NCBI GenBank assembly: GCA_916610825.1
Contig: OU744454.1
Span: forward strand, 2,772,501-2,836,500
Reading direction: 5' to 3'
Source: Haliclystus octoradiatus
Lineage: Eukaryota; Cnidaria; Staurozoa; Stauromedusae; Haliclystidae
DNA length: 64,000 nucleotides
This document shows positions 12,138 through 23,300 of the stretch, piece by piece. The number at the start of each line of letters is the position of its first letter. Within the stretch, counting starts at the first letter, position 1. Made by a program: the position numbers and the translations under genes. A model generated the notes under the pieces. That model saw nothing but the letters and a program-made list of their open reading frames with translations. It had not been told where the DNA came from and made no database searches.

Positions 12138-13517
12138 ATGGACGACAGTAGAGTACCATTTCTGTCCCCAGAAGCAGAGAATGAAGATTCAAAATCTGCT
12201 AGGAAGGAAAGAAATAGCAAAGAAGATGGAAATTCTCCTAATAATTCGTATGTGGATCGCTTCAACCTTGCATATTTCATCGTGTTCTTGCAAGGTGTTG
12301 GAATGTTATTACCTTGGAATTTCTTTATAACTGCAGCAAACTATTTCTCTGACAAGTTTTCAAATAATCTCAGTATCAAGAATAGTTTTGAAAATGTATT
12401 TTCAATTGCCTCAATGATTCCAGCTGTCATTGCCCTATTTATAAATGTTTATTTTGCTCATCGTATCAACCGGCATTTGAGAATAGTATTTTGTCTTTTC
12501 GTTACTTTATCTATGTTTATTTTAACAACTGTTATGGTAGAAATTGATACCTCTTCTTGGACAAATCAATTCTTTGGTTTAACAGTCGTTACTGTTGTTA
12601 TTATAAATTCATTTTGTGCAATATACCAAGGTGGCATGTTTGGTATTGCTGGTTTACTTGGTCAACGTTACACACAAGCAATAATGGGTGGACAAGGTTT
12701 AGGAGGAACATTTGCTGCACTTGCAAATATATTTTCACTGGCATTTAGCAATAGTACAAAAGACAGTGCGTTTGTTTACTTTTTAGCAGCATGTATTGCT
12801 ATTACTTTATGTATTGTAGCATATTGGTTCTTATTTCAGTTAAGTTTTGTTAAAGAAATTTTAAAAACAACAACGCCACCAAATCGTGTTGATTTTGATA
12901 CATATGAAACGGAAAGAAGACCTAGTGCATCATTAAACGATATACCTCATACACAAACAACTGCAGAAAAATCTCCACCTTTTCTTGCTGTCTTTAAACG
13001 TATTTTGCCAATGGTTATATCCGTTTTAACAACATTTTTAATAACTCTCTCTTTATTCCCTTCAATCACATCAAAATTAACATCAGTAAATAGTTCAAAT
13101 GGTAGTAAATGGACTAATATTCTTTTTAATCCAATTGTTAATTTTCTATTTTTCAATCTATCGGATTTATGTGGTCGAACAATTGCTGGTTGGATACAAA
13201 TATTTAATTATAAAAGCCCTTGGATACCTATATTATCAATTGCACGTATCATATTTATTCCATTATTTTTAATGTGTAATTACGATAGACAAAATGGTTA
13301 TATACCATTTGTATTTAATCATGATGTTTATCCTGTTATTATAATGATTTTATTTGGACTTTCAAATGGTTATTTAGGAAGTTTAGGAATGATGTTTGGA
13401 CCTAAACTTGTACAACCTATGCATGCTGAAACTGCTGCTAATATGATGGCATTATCGTTATCTTTGGGATTAGCATTAGGTGCAGGATTTTCATTTGTGA
13501 TAGCACAATTTATTTAA
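12138..13517 (+). CDS. SLC29: Equilibrative nucleoside transporter (SLC29 family), single exon
   Basis: 459-aa integral membrane protein expected to carry nucleosides/nucleobases down their gradient. Hallmarks seen: a short charged N-terminus, then TM1 with LQGVGMLLPWNFF (the family PWNFF motif) near residues 50-63; a hydrophilic loop at about 240-285 (PPNRVDFDTYETERRPSAS) matching the large TM6-TM7 cytoplasmic loop; and a C-terminal FGLSNGYLGSLGMMFGPK followed by ETAANMMALSLSLGLALGAG, the conserved TM10-TM11 region. Length matches the usual 450-480 aa with 11 TM segments. The ATG at 12138 follows CAGAG and gives the family-like N-terminus; an overlapping ORF from 12043 is in another frame. 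The gene has no intron, unlike its multi-exon neighbours. Subtype (ENT1/2/3/4) not resolved. Confidence 0.92.
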   Translation: MDDSRVPFLSPEAENEDSKSARKERNSKEDGNSPNNSYVDRFNLAYFIVFLQGVGMLLPWNFFITAANYFSDKFSNNLSIKNSFENVFSIASMIPAVIALFINVYFAHRINRHLRIVFCLFVTLSMFILTTVMVEIDTSSWTNQFFGLTVVTVVIINSFCAIYQGGMFGIAGLLGQRYTQAIMGGQGLGGTFAALANIFSLAFSNSTKDSAFVYFLAACIAITLCIVAYWFLFQLSFVKEILKTTTPPNRVDFDTYETERRPSASLNDIPHTQTTAEKSPPFLAVFKRILPMVISVLTTFLITLSLFPSITSKLTSVNSSNGSKWTNILFNPIVNFLFFNLSDLCGRTIAGWIQIFNYKSPWIPILSIARIIFIPLFLMCNYDRQNGYIPFVFNHDVYPVIIMILFGLSNGYLGSLGMMFGPKLVQPMHAETAANMMALSLSLGLALGAGFSFVIAQFI

Positions 13518-13677
13518 TAAATTGATATTGTCAAGGTTATTTTTGGACTCAATATAAAATGTTTTTTCAAATTATTATTATGATTATTGTAAATTATTAA
13601 AATAGATTATGAACTATTGATTATTGTACTTTGACAAAGTTTCAAAAATATATTATACCATAATTAAAATGAACAAG

Positions 13678-13683
13678 AATAAA
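13678..13683 (+). promoter_or_regulatory. Candidate poly(A) signal of the SLC29 gene
   Basis: AATAAA about 160 bases after the stop. Another AATAAA overlaps the stop codon itself at 13516-13521 and is less likely to be used. Confidence 0.4.
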
Positions 13684-13717
13684 TTATTCCTACACTATGA
13701 CTTTTATGTAACTACAG

Positions 13718-14552
13718 TTACTATAATCAGTAGATTTAACGTTCCACCAATCCCTCAGTCCTGTCCTTTTCTCCTATCAAATGAGAGTATATGATAGTCT
13801 TTCGTAATCATCGATTACCCAATCACAATGCAGTACACCGACCTGTGCCTATAACCAGAGCATCGACAGTATCCAGGCTTAGATACACTGGCGTATAGCT
13901 CCTACTCCTAAACGCTAAAATTAATGGTAGTTTGTTCTTTTTTGTCGCGCATCGGACATGGATTGTTTAGAGATAGCCGAGATTATAGGTTTTGGAATAG
14001 CTTAATATATCAATTATATAATGTAGTGTAAGTTGTCTTACTGATTGAACATAGGGCTCAGTGCTGTACAGCAGAGCTTTAAATAATTCATAAAATATGA
14101 AGTCAAAATTCAGACAATCATGTTTGCTACTCAAAGTTTCACGCCAAGACAATCATCAGGCAATCTGTTCATGATTGTCTGATTTTTGACTTCATATTTA
14201 ATATATCAATTATATACAACAAAGCGTGGAAGCTTCAGCTGTGGTCCCACAAAGCGTCGTTTGTGAATAATGATATGATGATAGCTACGTACAACATCTA
14301 TTTCTGCGCTATGGGATAAATTTCAGCATATTGCATACAGAAATGTGTCTCGCAAACAATACTGACAACAATTTAATGTTTTTCATTGATCGTTTAAATT
14401 CCCATGGTAACATTGTAGATTTCACATCAGTTGTCAGTTTTTGATATAAAATGAGTGGCACGCGCGCGAAGAAATCAAACCACGCTCAAAATTTTTTACT
14501 GGTTCGAAGTTCGCAAGAAATAAAAATTCTGTAAAGATACAACATTGAAATA
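13718..14552. other. Intergenic region with an inverted/direct repeat
   Basis: No gene seen. Contains the direct repeat at 14003-14020 and 14199-14216 (18 bp, TAATATATCAATTATATA), between which lie inverted segments (ATGAAGTCAAAATTCAGACAA near 14097 and its reverse near 14163-14195). This looks like a small foldback element. The last 100 bases before 14553 hold the presumed promoter of the next gene, with a GC-rich CACGCGCGCGAAG stretch near 14460. Confidence 0.4.
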
Positions 14553-14969
14553 ATGAGAATAGTCCAAAGTAATTCTACTACTCCACAGAATGGTTCAACA
14601 AATATTGTACCTTACGCAAGTATTCCTTCTGCACCGAAGAAATTATCGAACAAACAGCAAAAAGCAAAAAAAAGACGTTGTCATTATGGCTATGGTATGA
14701 ATCTTAATGGATCAAAACGGAAACTTATATTTGATAATATTGATACTACATTAACGACTATACCTGGAAAGAAAGAAGAATTACACAGCCAAGAAGTTAC
14801 TTCTACATGGGAACAGCCATTATCTCCAACAAGTAATTACAGAATTGAATTTGAAGCAATAAATTCATCGCAAAAAGAATCAAGTAACAATTTAAACGCA
14901 AATGAATATAAAGACGATTCACCATTACCGGTAAACGAAAATAATATTACTGTATTTGAATTAGATTAA
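14553..14969 (+). CDS. Unrecognised small basic protein, 138 aa, single exon
   Basis: Open frame of 138 codons with a good start context (GAAATAATG) and a local stop. I do not recognise the family. The N-terminal half is rich in Ser/Thr/Pro and then strongly basic (NKQQKAKKRRCHYGYGM, residues about 33-49; GSKRKLIFDNID, about 53-64), consistent with a nuclear localisation signal. The C-terminal half is acidic, Asn/Ser-rich and probably disordered, ending VFELD. No signal peptide or TM segment. It lies in the repeat-poor block between two conserved intronless genes, in the same orientation as SLC29 and convergent with ULK3. Codon use resembles its neighbours, which favours a real gene, but the composition could also arise in a chance frame. 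Confidence 0.55.
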   Translation: MRIVQSNSTTPQNGSTNIVPYASIPSAPKKLSNKQQKAKKRRCHYGYGMNLNGSKRKLIFDNIDTTLTTIPGKKEELHSQEVTSTWEQPLSPTSNYRIEFEAINSSQKESSNNLNANEYKDDSPLPVNENNITVFELD

Positions 14970-15460
14970 CTATTATATGGAAATATTTTCTATAAATTAT
15001 CTATTTGAATTATTTATAAATATTTATATTTATTAACTCCAATATGGAGTAGCGTATTTAAGACAAAATATATGAAAATATAGTTCAAACTCAAAAATGT
15101 ATTACATGGTATGGTATTATTAATGTGTTCTTCAAGCAAACTGAAAATAGGTACAAATCATAAAATATTCCAAGCAACGGGAAATATTGTATTGACCATC
15201 CACTTTTTATCAAACATCACATTCTGTTGAAAGAAATGAATTATCCGAATTTGATTTCGATCTGATCTCCTCAGGAATAATCCGATTTATAACTATTACC
15301 TGAATATCATTTGCGATTTACAAAAACGCTGTACTATGTTACGAAAATTAATGTAATCCTGATTTACAATCTGATCCGATTAAGCTATGAACATTGTGTC
15401 ATTGTGAAATACAATCCGATGATATTACAGAGTTATTTGACTCTATAAACCTTGTTAATT
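14970..15460. other. Gap between convergent genes
   Basis: 3' ends of the 138-aa gene and ULK3 face each other here. AT-rich; CAATCCGAT/GATCTGATC-type words recur at 15240-15420 but I see no defined element, gene or RNA. Confidence 0.4.
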
Positions 15461-16912
15461 CTACTGCACAGCACATTTTGACCAACGAGATGGATTCTCA
15501 GATGCGTTATTCGATTCAATTTCGTTATTATCATCAAATATTGATTGATAAGAAGATAATTCTTCAGCGCGAGCCATGAGAACACTTGCCTCAGAACGTA
15601 TCATTATCTTAGCATTAGAATTTAAATCAGTTGAAAGTACATTAATATATATTTCAATGGCAGTTTCATATTGACATAAAGCATGTCGATATTTTTTATC
15701 TCGATCAAATGATTCAGCATAACGAGAATGAATGATTGCTGAGCTAATTAATGCATTTTCGGATGCTAGTTCAATCAGTAAGCTGTGTCCGTTACTTCCG
15801 TTAAGCTGTGTCCGTGATTGTCTACCGTTAATTTCTTGTGTTTTATTTTTAATGATAATTTTTAATTCTTCTGCTCTATCTATGTATTGTTTGACTTTTT
15901 GACGTAATTTTTCTTTTTTTAAATTATCACGTTCAAATTCAATAGCTGGTAAAAAGTAATCTAGACATCGGCAATATTCTCGAACGGCATCTTGTACTTT
16001 TCCACTGGTATCATATTCTACGGCTTTCTTTGCAAATTGTATTGCTTTCGGTAATGATTCTGAGCTAGGCGTATGTTCTAAATCAATAAAAGGGTGTTGA
16101 AAAAAATTATTAAAAGATATACGTTTGCTTGGGTCTCGTTGTAATAAACCATTTAATAATTCACTACAATTTTGAGACATTGGTGGATTATTAGGGATTT
16201 TAATTGGATCGCATGAAAGGATTTTTAATTCTAATTCTTCATTAGTTCTTGATGCAAATGGTGCATAGCCAAATATAGTTTCATATAATATTACTCCTAT
16301 CGACCATAAATCTACTTTTGGGCCATAAGTATCAGATATAAACATTTCTACTGCCATATACAAGGGCGATCCTCTTAAATTTGAGCTATTTTGTTTGCCA
16401 ATAATTGTTTGTGCAAAACCAAAATCACCGACTTTTAATATCGGATTTACTTTTGAATGTAAAAGTAAATTTTGTGGCTTCAAGTCCATATGGGCAATGT
16501 GCTGTTGATGAAGAAATTGTAAAGCTAATGCGAGTTGACGAAGAAATTTCCGGGCTATGTGTTCTGGTAATCTTTTGTATTTTCGTATATACATTGATAA
16601 ATCTCCACCACTACAATGTTCTAATATTATAAATATATAATCATTACTCCATTGAAAATCTTTTAACTGTACAATATGTTCATGATGTTGAGATTTCAAA
16701 ATTTCAATTTCTTTCAATAAATTATCGGTTGAAGCTTTGCTTAAAGTGCTCTTCAGAATACACTTAACTGCAACTACTTCTCTAATATTTCCTTTCCTAA
16801 AACCTTTGTATACCGTAGCATAACTTCCTTGGCCTAACCTTTCTGTTAAGATGAAATTTTGCATAGAAGGTGGACCAATTTTATGATTTTGACCAAACGC
16901 TGAAACCGCCAT
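15461..16912 (-). CDS. ULK3: ULK3 serine/threonine kinase, single exon
   Basis: 483-aa Unc-51-like kinase 3; the vertebrate enzyme acts in Hedgehog/GLI signalling, autophagy and abscission. The N-terminus FILTERLGQGSYATVYKGF holds the glycine loop; VAVKC holds the ATP-binding lysine; HMDLKPQNLL is the catalytic loop (M replaces R of HRD, and human ULK3 also lacks the R); GDFGFAQ is the DFG motif; RGSPLYMAVEMF is the P+1 region, with AVE where APE is usual. After the kinase (about residues 20-275) come two MIT-like helical repeats (about 285-360 and 385-460: AVREYCRCLDYFLPAIEFE; YRHALCQYETAIEIY). Length and order match ULK3, not ULK1/2. Intronless here. Starts at the first ATG (MAVSAFG), divergent from the GRL gene 400 bp away. 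Confidence 0.93.
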   Translation of the reverse strand: MAVSAFGQNHKIGPPSMQNFILTERLGQGSYATVYKGFRKGNIREVVAVKCILKSTLSKASTDNLLKEIEILKSQHHEHIVQLKDFQWSNDYIFIILEHCSGGDLSMYIRKYKRLPEHIARKFLRQLALALQFLHQQHIAHMDLKPQNLLLHSKVNPILKVGDFGFAQTIIGKQNSSNLRGSPLYMAVEMFISDTYGPKVDLWSIGVILYETIFGYAPFASRTNEELELKILSCDPIKIPNNPPMSQNCSELLNGLLQRDPSKRISFNNFFQHPFIDLEHTPSSESLPKAIQFAKKAVEYDTSGKVQDAVREYCRCLDYFLPAIEFERDNLKKEKLRQKVKQYIDRAEELKIIIKNKTQEINGRQSRTQLNGSNGHSLLIELASENALISSAIIHSRYAESFDRDKKYRHALCQYETAIEIYINVLSTDLNSNAKIMIRSEASVLMARAEELSSYQSIFDDNNEIESNNASENPSRWSKCAVQ

Positions 16913-17305
16913 CTTTATTGTGATGATGAAGAAGTCAAATGATTGAACTTAAAGTACTACGTCATGAAGAAAACGGATTCTATATCTTATTTTACATTCA
17001 CGATAATATTTTAGTTAGAATATCACAATTACACTGTCAATTGGAATATATGTATCTCGATACACTATAATTTTTGCAACTTTCACATATTTTCTATGCA
17101 AACGCTTGGAAATCCATTTAGAAAATTGTAACAAATCAATCGGATTGAAATGATTTCCATTCGTACCAGACTCCAAGGATTAAAATGATTTCGAAAGTTA
17201 AACAAATCCTTTGGACTTCGAAGACAAAAACTCAATCAATCATTCTTAAATTTGATGGATTAATACTCACAAAGAGTAATTTAAATTCTTACAGTGCAAT
17301 TATAG
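16913..17305. promoter_or_regulatory. Divergent promoter region, ULK3 (-) and GRL gene 1 (+)
   Basis: 393 bases between two start codons pointing apart. TACGTCAT, a CRE-like octamer, lies at about 16957-16964. CTTACAG at 17288-17294 resembles a splice acceptor just before the GRL start, so the GRL transcript may have an upstream non-coding exon. No TATA box stands out. Confidence 0.4.
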
Positions 17306-20300
17306 ATGATAAATGATATAAGCATACTTGAAAATAATGATGATGAAAGTATTAATATAGAATATAATGATTATCACCGCATGGGTGAAACAACAAGTAT
17401 GGATCGCGATAGTTACGACAGTGGAAACAGGTTTGTTTGTTTAGTTTACCGTTAGCAAAGAATTAATGTAACAAATCTCCTAGCTTGTATGACATGACTC
17501 ATGATATACAGCTTATTTGCCTATCTCGTGCTCCGCATGATAGACCTCTGGAAATGCTGCTTTTAGTTTTGTAGGCCCATTTATAGATATAAATTTGGGT
17601 TGTTTTTCTGCCAAGCTTTAATAGTTTGTGCACTGTACATTTGATTTCAGTGGACCTATTTATGATATCAGGCAAAATGTTATTCAGAATTATATATCTA
17701 TAATCTTAGCTGCTTGAATCAGTTAATGTGAACAACATCCCATGATTCTCATCCTATGTCTGCAAAATTGTTTAGAATTTAGCAATCTTAGAAATTTAAC
17801 ATTTTTGATTTTTTGATTCTAAATCCAATCGTCCCCACTTTGATCAAACCCTATTTGCATCCAAGGTTCTATATAGTAGTACTGTAATCGAGACGATATC
17901 GCCCTAGGCACCCAATGAGTACTGAGTGGCGCTTGATTTCCAATGCTGCACAGCGATACACCATGCAGCTACTCACAATGCCATTCTCTTTGGACCATGA
18001 TCACATAACCATGATCACACAAAAGTGGGAATCCTGCAACTTCATTGATTCAATTAGGTTAACCATTTTCTCACCCGCTCATAACCCTACAATTCTAATA
18101 TAGTTTAATGAATGAATCTCTTCTAGGGGTTTTGATTACAGGCCTTCTCCAAGTAGGGCACGTACAAGAAGTTTAAATTCAAGTTATGCAGATTTATTTG
18201 AAGCCAGTGATGTTGTTGTAAGTTTTAGGTTACATTAAAATTAATGAATTTTTTTACAGTAATATTTTCTGTGGAAATAATATTCTGCAGAAGATACAGA
18301 TCTTCTTACTCTGCGGCTACCAATGTCCCCTAGGAACAAAACAATTATGATCCATATGATTTCAATAAAGGGTTACTGCACGGCAGCTGTGTTTGGGTTC
18401 TCTGATACCAACACACAGGATGTCCGGAGACACGACACATGAGAAAGCATCAGAAAAACAAGAGCCCGTAGGGTGAGTGTTTATCATCTTTCTAGTGTCT
18501 CCCAACATCCCAAGTGTTGGTATCAGAGAACCCAAACACAAGGCTGCCATATAGTTACCCTTTTGTGAAATAAAACATATTTTTACTATTTTTAAATTAA
18601 TTTAGCATAAAAGATTTGACTGATTGAATCAATTTCCCCCTATAAATCTTCGAAAATAAATCATATTTGCCTTTCTTCGAATCACAGATTCAGAGTTATA
18701 CTTTTGAACCACTTTCCATTCTTTCAAAGGCTATGATTTTGATCTGGTTTCTTATTTCTGTTGTTTTGCAAGCTTTTCCTGATTTTGTAGGACTTTTTTT
18801 AGTCACGGAATAGCCAAGTCTATTACCAAAAAAAATGATGTGAAGAAGAAGAATGCCTTGAATTATACTATTCTGAAATATATCGTCAACGATGCTGACA
18901 TAATTCAAATTTCTATTTACAATTATTTAGAAATTTTGTGTGTTTTTATCTTTATGTCCAACTTGTTTTGGCTTGCTTGATTCAAACATGGGAGTTAGCC
19001 AATCAAATCACTAGAACAGCATTCAATTGAATGATCTCAATAATTATTGCAATAATCTCTCTAGTTTTACAATGTTGTTTAACATGTTGTTAAACTTACA
19101 TACAAACATTGCCCACATTTTTCAAAAGACAACGTTGTGGGAGGATGTTGAATCTGCACACAGGCTGTTATCGGTCAATTAGTTCTGTTTTTGGTTTAAT
19201 CTATGTAGCTAAACTATTTGTTTCTTTCTTCAAGAAATAGGTACTTCTGCAAACAGTGATATTTTGTGAAATAGTATTGTTCAAAGTACTCACTTGATTG
19301 AAATGTGATAAGTGTATTATGGTAGGCCTAATTATGTCAAAATGATTATAATTTTATTTTAGATTCGTGATCAGTATGAAGGTTCGCTACGAGGTAGTCT
19401 TCCTTTAAATGCTGTTACTGCCAATTTAAGGCAATGCAAAAAGAAAGTTATAATACCATATTATAAGCTATTGTGTTTGGTAAGTTTGATGATAGAGGTA
19501 TTAAGCCTAATTCAGTCAAATTTGTTTTGAAAATACATGCATGAAAGTAGGAACTATAACCCAGTTTCATTCTGTTCAATGATAAAACTTTAGATTACGA
19601 ATCAATTGAATTTCGAACGTGTATAGAAATAGAAACATTCGTTATTGTCGGTCTGCCTCTGCTACTTTTATTTTTTTAAATAGCTCAGCTTTTATTAAAG
19701 TGTATATGACCCTGGATATTGTTGGGAGATTACTTCTTTTGATAGAGGAAATGTTTCTATTCGGACATGATCTTCTTGTGTTTTTGCTTTGCGCAATCAC
19801 TTCTCCTTCAAAAATGCAGTCAAAATGACGATTTTGTGTCTCACTCTTTTTTTCACCACCAGGAATTGCGGAAAAAACTCCTAGATTAAAAAACGGCTGA
19901 TCCAAATGACAACCTGCTCTCAGAATGATAATTTCGATGTTCAGCTCTATATGTAGATATATTTGTAGGCCTATCAATATTTGAGGGTAAACAAAGGAGT
20001 TATAAGTTAAAAAGTAAAAAAAATGCAAAAATTTGAGTTTTTTTTCAAGCGGCTACACCTCTTTACGGATTAGCTTACATAGGATTATCGCTGTTGGTAG
20101 TCTTTGTGCTCTTTCTCTGTATAGTCGATGGGAATTAAAAATACCTTTGTCTACGAAAAATCGTAAAGAGTTGCTAACTGCAGAAACATCCAAAACAATA
20201 AACTTTTGACTTAAGGGATTTATATCTCTTTTGTTGGACCTCAATTCTAGATAAAATATATCTGTAGGCCTACATTTTCAGCTGAAGGCTAAATCAATCA

Positions 20301-23300
20301 TTCTGGAAACCAATTTTCATTTGGTTCAATTGTTTTTTTTCCAAAATACAGAAACTTGAAATGTTTAAGGTTTTTTCTGGTGTAAACCCTCTTGTGTAAA
20401 ATAAAAAAGGTTCCTTGTGGCGGAAAAAGAGTGAGACACAAAAATATCCCAAAAGCGTCACTTTGACTGCATTTTTGGAGGGGGTAATGACCCCGCAAAG
20501 TAAAAATGCAAGAGGAACATGTACCAATAGAAATTTGGCTCTATCTGAAGAAGTAATCTCCCAATATCCGGGATATACACTTTAATAAATTTATACCCAT
20601 TTATCCACAAATTAGGTACATTTTAAGAAGTCTTTTTCACTAGAGTGGCTGACTATTTAAAGCGTGTTTTTATGGCCTGGTAACGCAGACCAAGACCAAT
20701 AGTGTCCATGCTACGGATTCAGCAGCCCAATGCCTTCCATATAAAAGCCCAAAGCCATGACCGCTGTCCATTAAAGGGCCTTCAATTTCATAGCATTTTG
20801 ATGGCATTTTCACATTTTAATATCGTGAAAATGGATGTTTTCATGATTTTCAAACTTTTCTTTGCTTGAAAATTTATGGTTTTCATGTTTTTTACATTTT
20901 CATGGTGTTTTCACAACACTTTCTTGGTATTTTCATGGTTTTGGTGTTGGTAGTGTTATATGTTTTGTGCTCCCATATTGACTTTCAGATTGGATGGCGA
21001 CCGTTTGGCCGTGAAAGTTTTCATTCATATTTCATATTGAAAGTGCTTAATATCATATATCCACCTATCGTTGTTGGTTTATTAGTGACATTTTACATCG
21101 CAAGAGCCTGGACATGCCAAGGACATCTGTCTCTTTTCGACGTAAATGAAACTCCAGCAGTAAGTACAACATATAAATTTAGCTCAAACAAATATTTGGA
21201 CGTTGTTAACTTGGGCTGCTGTATTCGTTTGAAACAAATTAGCCCCTCCCTCAGGATGAAAAGTAATTAAAAATTGTAAACAGAAGTTTAGTATCAAATA
21301 ATTAAGAAATGCAATCGTGATGTGAATTTTATTGCACAGTAGGCTCCTTCTTGCATACCTAAATTAAATTTGGAGGTATTACTAATTAGAGGGTATTTTC
21401 TTCCAGTCAGGCTAATGCATCAATCTGTGAAGAGCCTAATATTAGGCTTTAATGTAGTGGTTAGGGCGGTAGAGCTTGGCCAGTTAGGTCTTCGGTTCAA
21501 TTCCTATTGGTTTGGCATCAGGAAAGGCTTTGTGCGATTCTGGCCATTAAACTCGCACATGCTGTAAAGGTATTAGCCAATTAATGTCGCCTGCGGCTCA
21601 TCTATTCACTATATTTTACGCGTCTCTTGAGTCCCAACATCACTTGTGATTTTTCATCCCTGCCAAAGGGGGAATGTTTAGGTAGGTAAATTGGGCTGTA
21701 GGTTGCTATCTTACACGGTTTTGAAATATTTATTGAATATCCTGAAAACCCATCTCCTTGCATACATGAATTATTTTCTATTTATTTTCATTTTGAATAT
21801 ATTGATTTAAATACCATAAAATGACCAGCAGCCTTTGCATAACTTTGTTTTTGAAAGCTGGACCCAGATTTCAATCACTCGTTTTCATGATACACGGCCC
21901 GCCTTTGTGTCTCATTTGCACACACACTCGATTTTGCAAAACAATTTGTAAAACAAACATGGAAGCATCTCTGCCAAGTTATTTATCAACGAAATGGTTT
22001 TGGAAAGTCTATTAATGTAAAGTCTTTATACTAAATTTAACCTTGATGATGTTTTATTTATATTTTTAGACTCCCGTCCATCCGAAACCACATCCTGCAA
22101 ATCATACTAATTCATCGTACGTCAATATGTCATCGTTAGTACCTGCTCATATAATTGCTAATTCATCAGGTCAAACAGATGCAATGTTGATTATTTTGCC
22201 AATTGACGTTTGCCGACATATTCTTGGGATTTATGTTTTGCCTGAAGTATTACATTTCTTGGCATATATTATTGGGTTCTACCTTTTACGGATTCAAGAA
22301 AATGAAGGATTATATTCACTAATGGAGAAGGTAAATATCTAAGATGCGTGCTTTGGAACTTTGTGTCAACGGAGTGTCACAGAGATTTTAATCTTCCAGG
22401 AAACTCTTTGTCAGATTAAAAACCTTCTAATATATAATGACTGAATGCTGAACATAGTTCTAAAGAATATTAACAACATGAAGTTGAAATCCTTGAATCC
22501 TAGATTCTGGGCGGTTAGAGCAAATTCAGAAGAAATTAATATTTTTAATGATTTCCTGGTCAAACATCAACAAAAACATTCAGAAAAAATGTTGAAACAT
22601 TCTAGGATTCCAGAAGGCTGAACCTTCTGTCGGACCCTGTGATCACAGGCAAGGTCCAACAAAAGTAGAGATCATGGAGTCCTAGATTCCAGAAGGCTTG
22701 AGCAAATTCAGAATAAAATTGTTATTTTGATGATTTCTAGCTCAAACATCAACAACAATAATTCAGAAAAAAATGTTGAATCGTCCTAGGATTCCAGAAG
22801 GCTAAACATTTTGTCAGACTCTGGGCTCAGTTTTAAAGTTATCAGCAAATTGTTAATTGCCATTCAAAATTAAGCCAATTAATTATATGACAGACTATTT
22901 CCCCTCTTTCTTTCTCAAGCTGTCATTGATTTATTATGACCTTACTTGCATTTTATTCGCAATAGTTTCTTCTTAATCAAACTTAATTCAAGTTATTGCT
23001 CATTTGTTTTGTTAATTAATTGAATAATTTAAAAATAGAAATTGTTATAACAAACAACATAACGGTACATTCCTTGCTCTATGTTACAGATGTATCTGCA
23101 GACCAATACACCTCAATCAATGACCAAAACTCTAAGGTATGCCTTGGTTAATACATTACAGTCAAACCTGTTATAATGGTCACATCTATACAGCGGCCAA
23201 ACCTGTTATAATGGTCACCTCTATACAGCGGCCACCTGTCTATAGTGGTCAATTTATCTTCCTCTTGTAACTGTCTGTTATATACAGGTTTCACTGTACA

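Noticed and set aside
12043-12330. Open frame overlapping the SLC29 start
   Set aside because: Out of frame with the conserved transporter, which fully explains the region.
19642-20527. Several frames of 60-130 codons on both strands
   Set aside because: They lie inside the arms of a TIR element, mirror each other and show no known domain.
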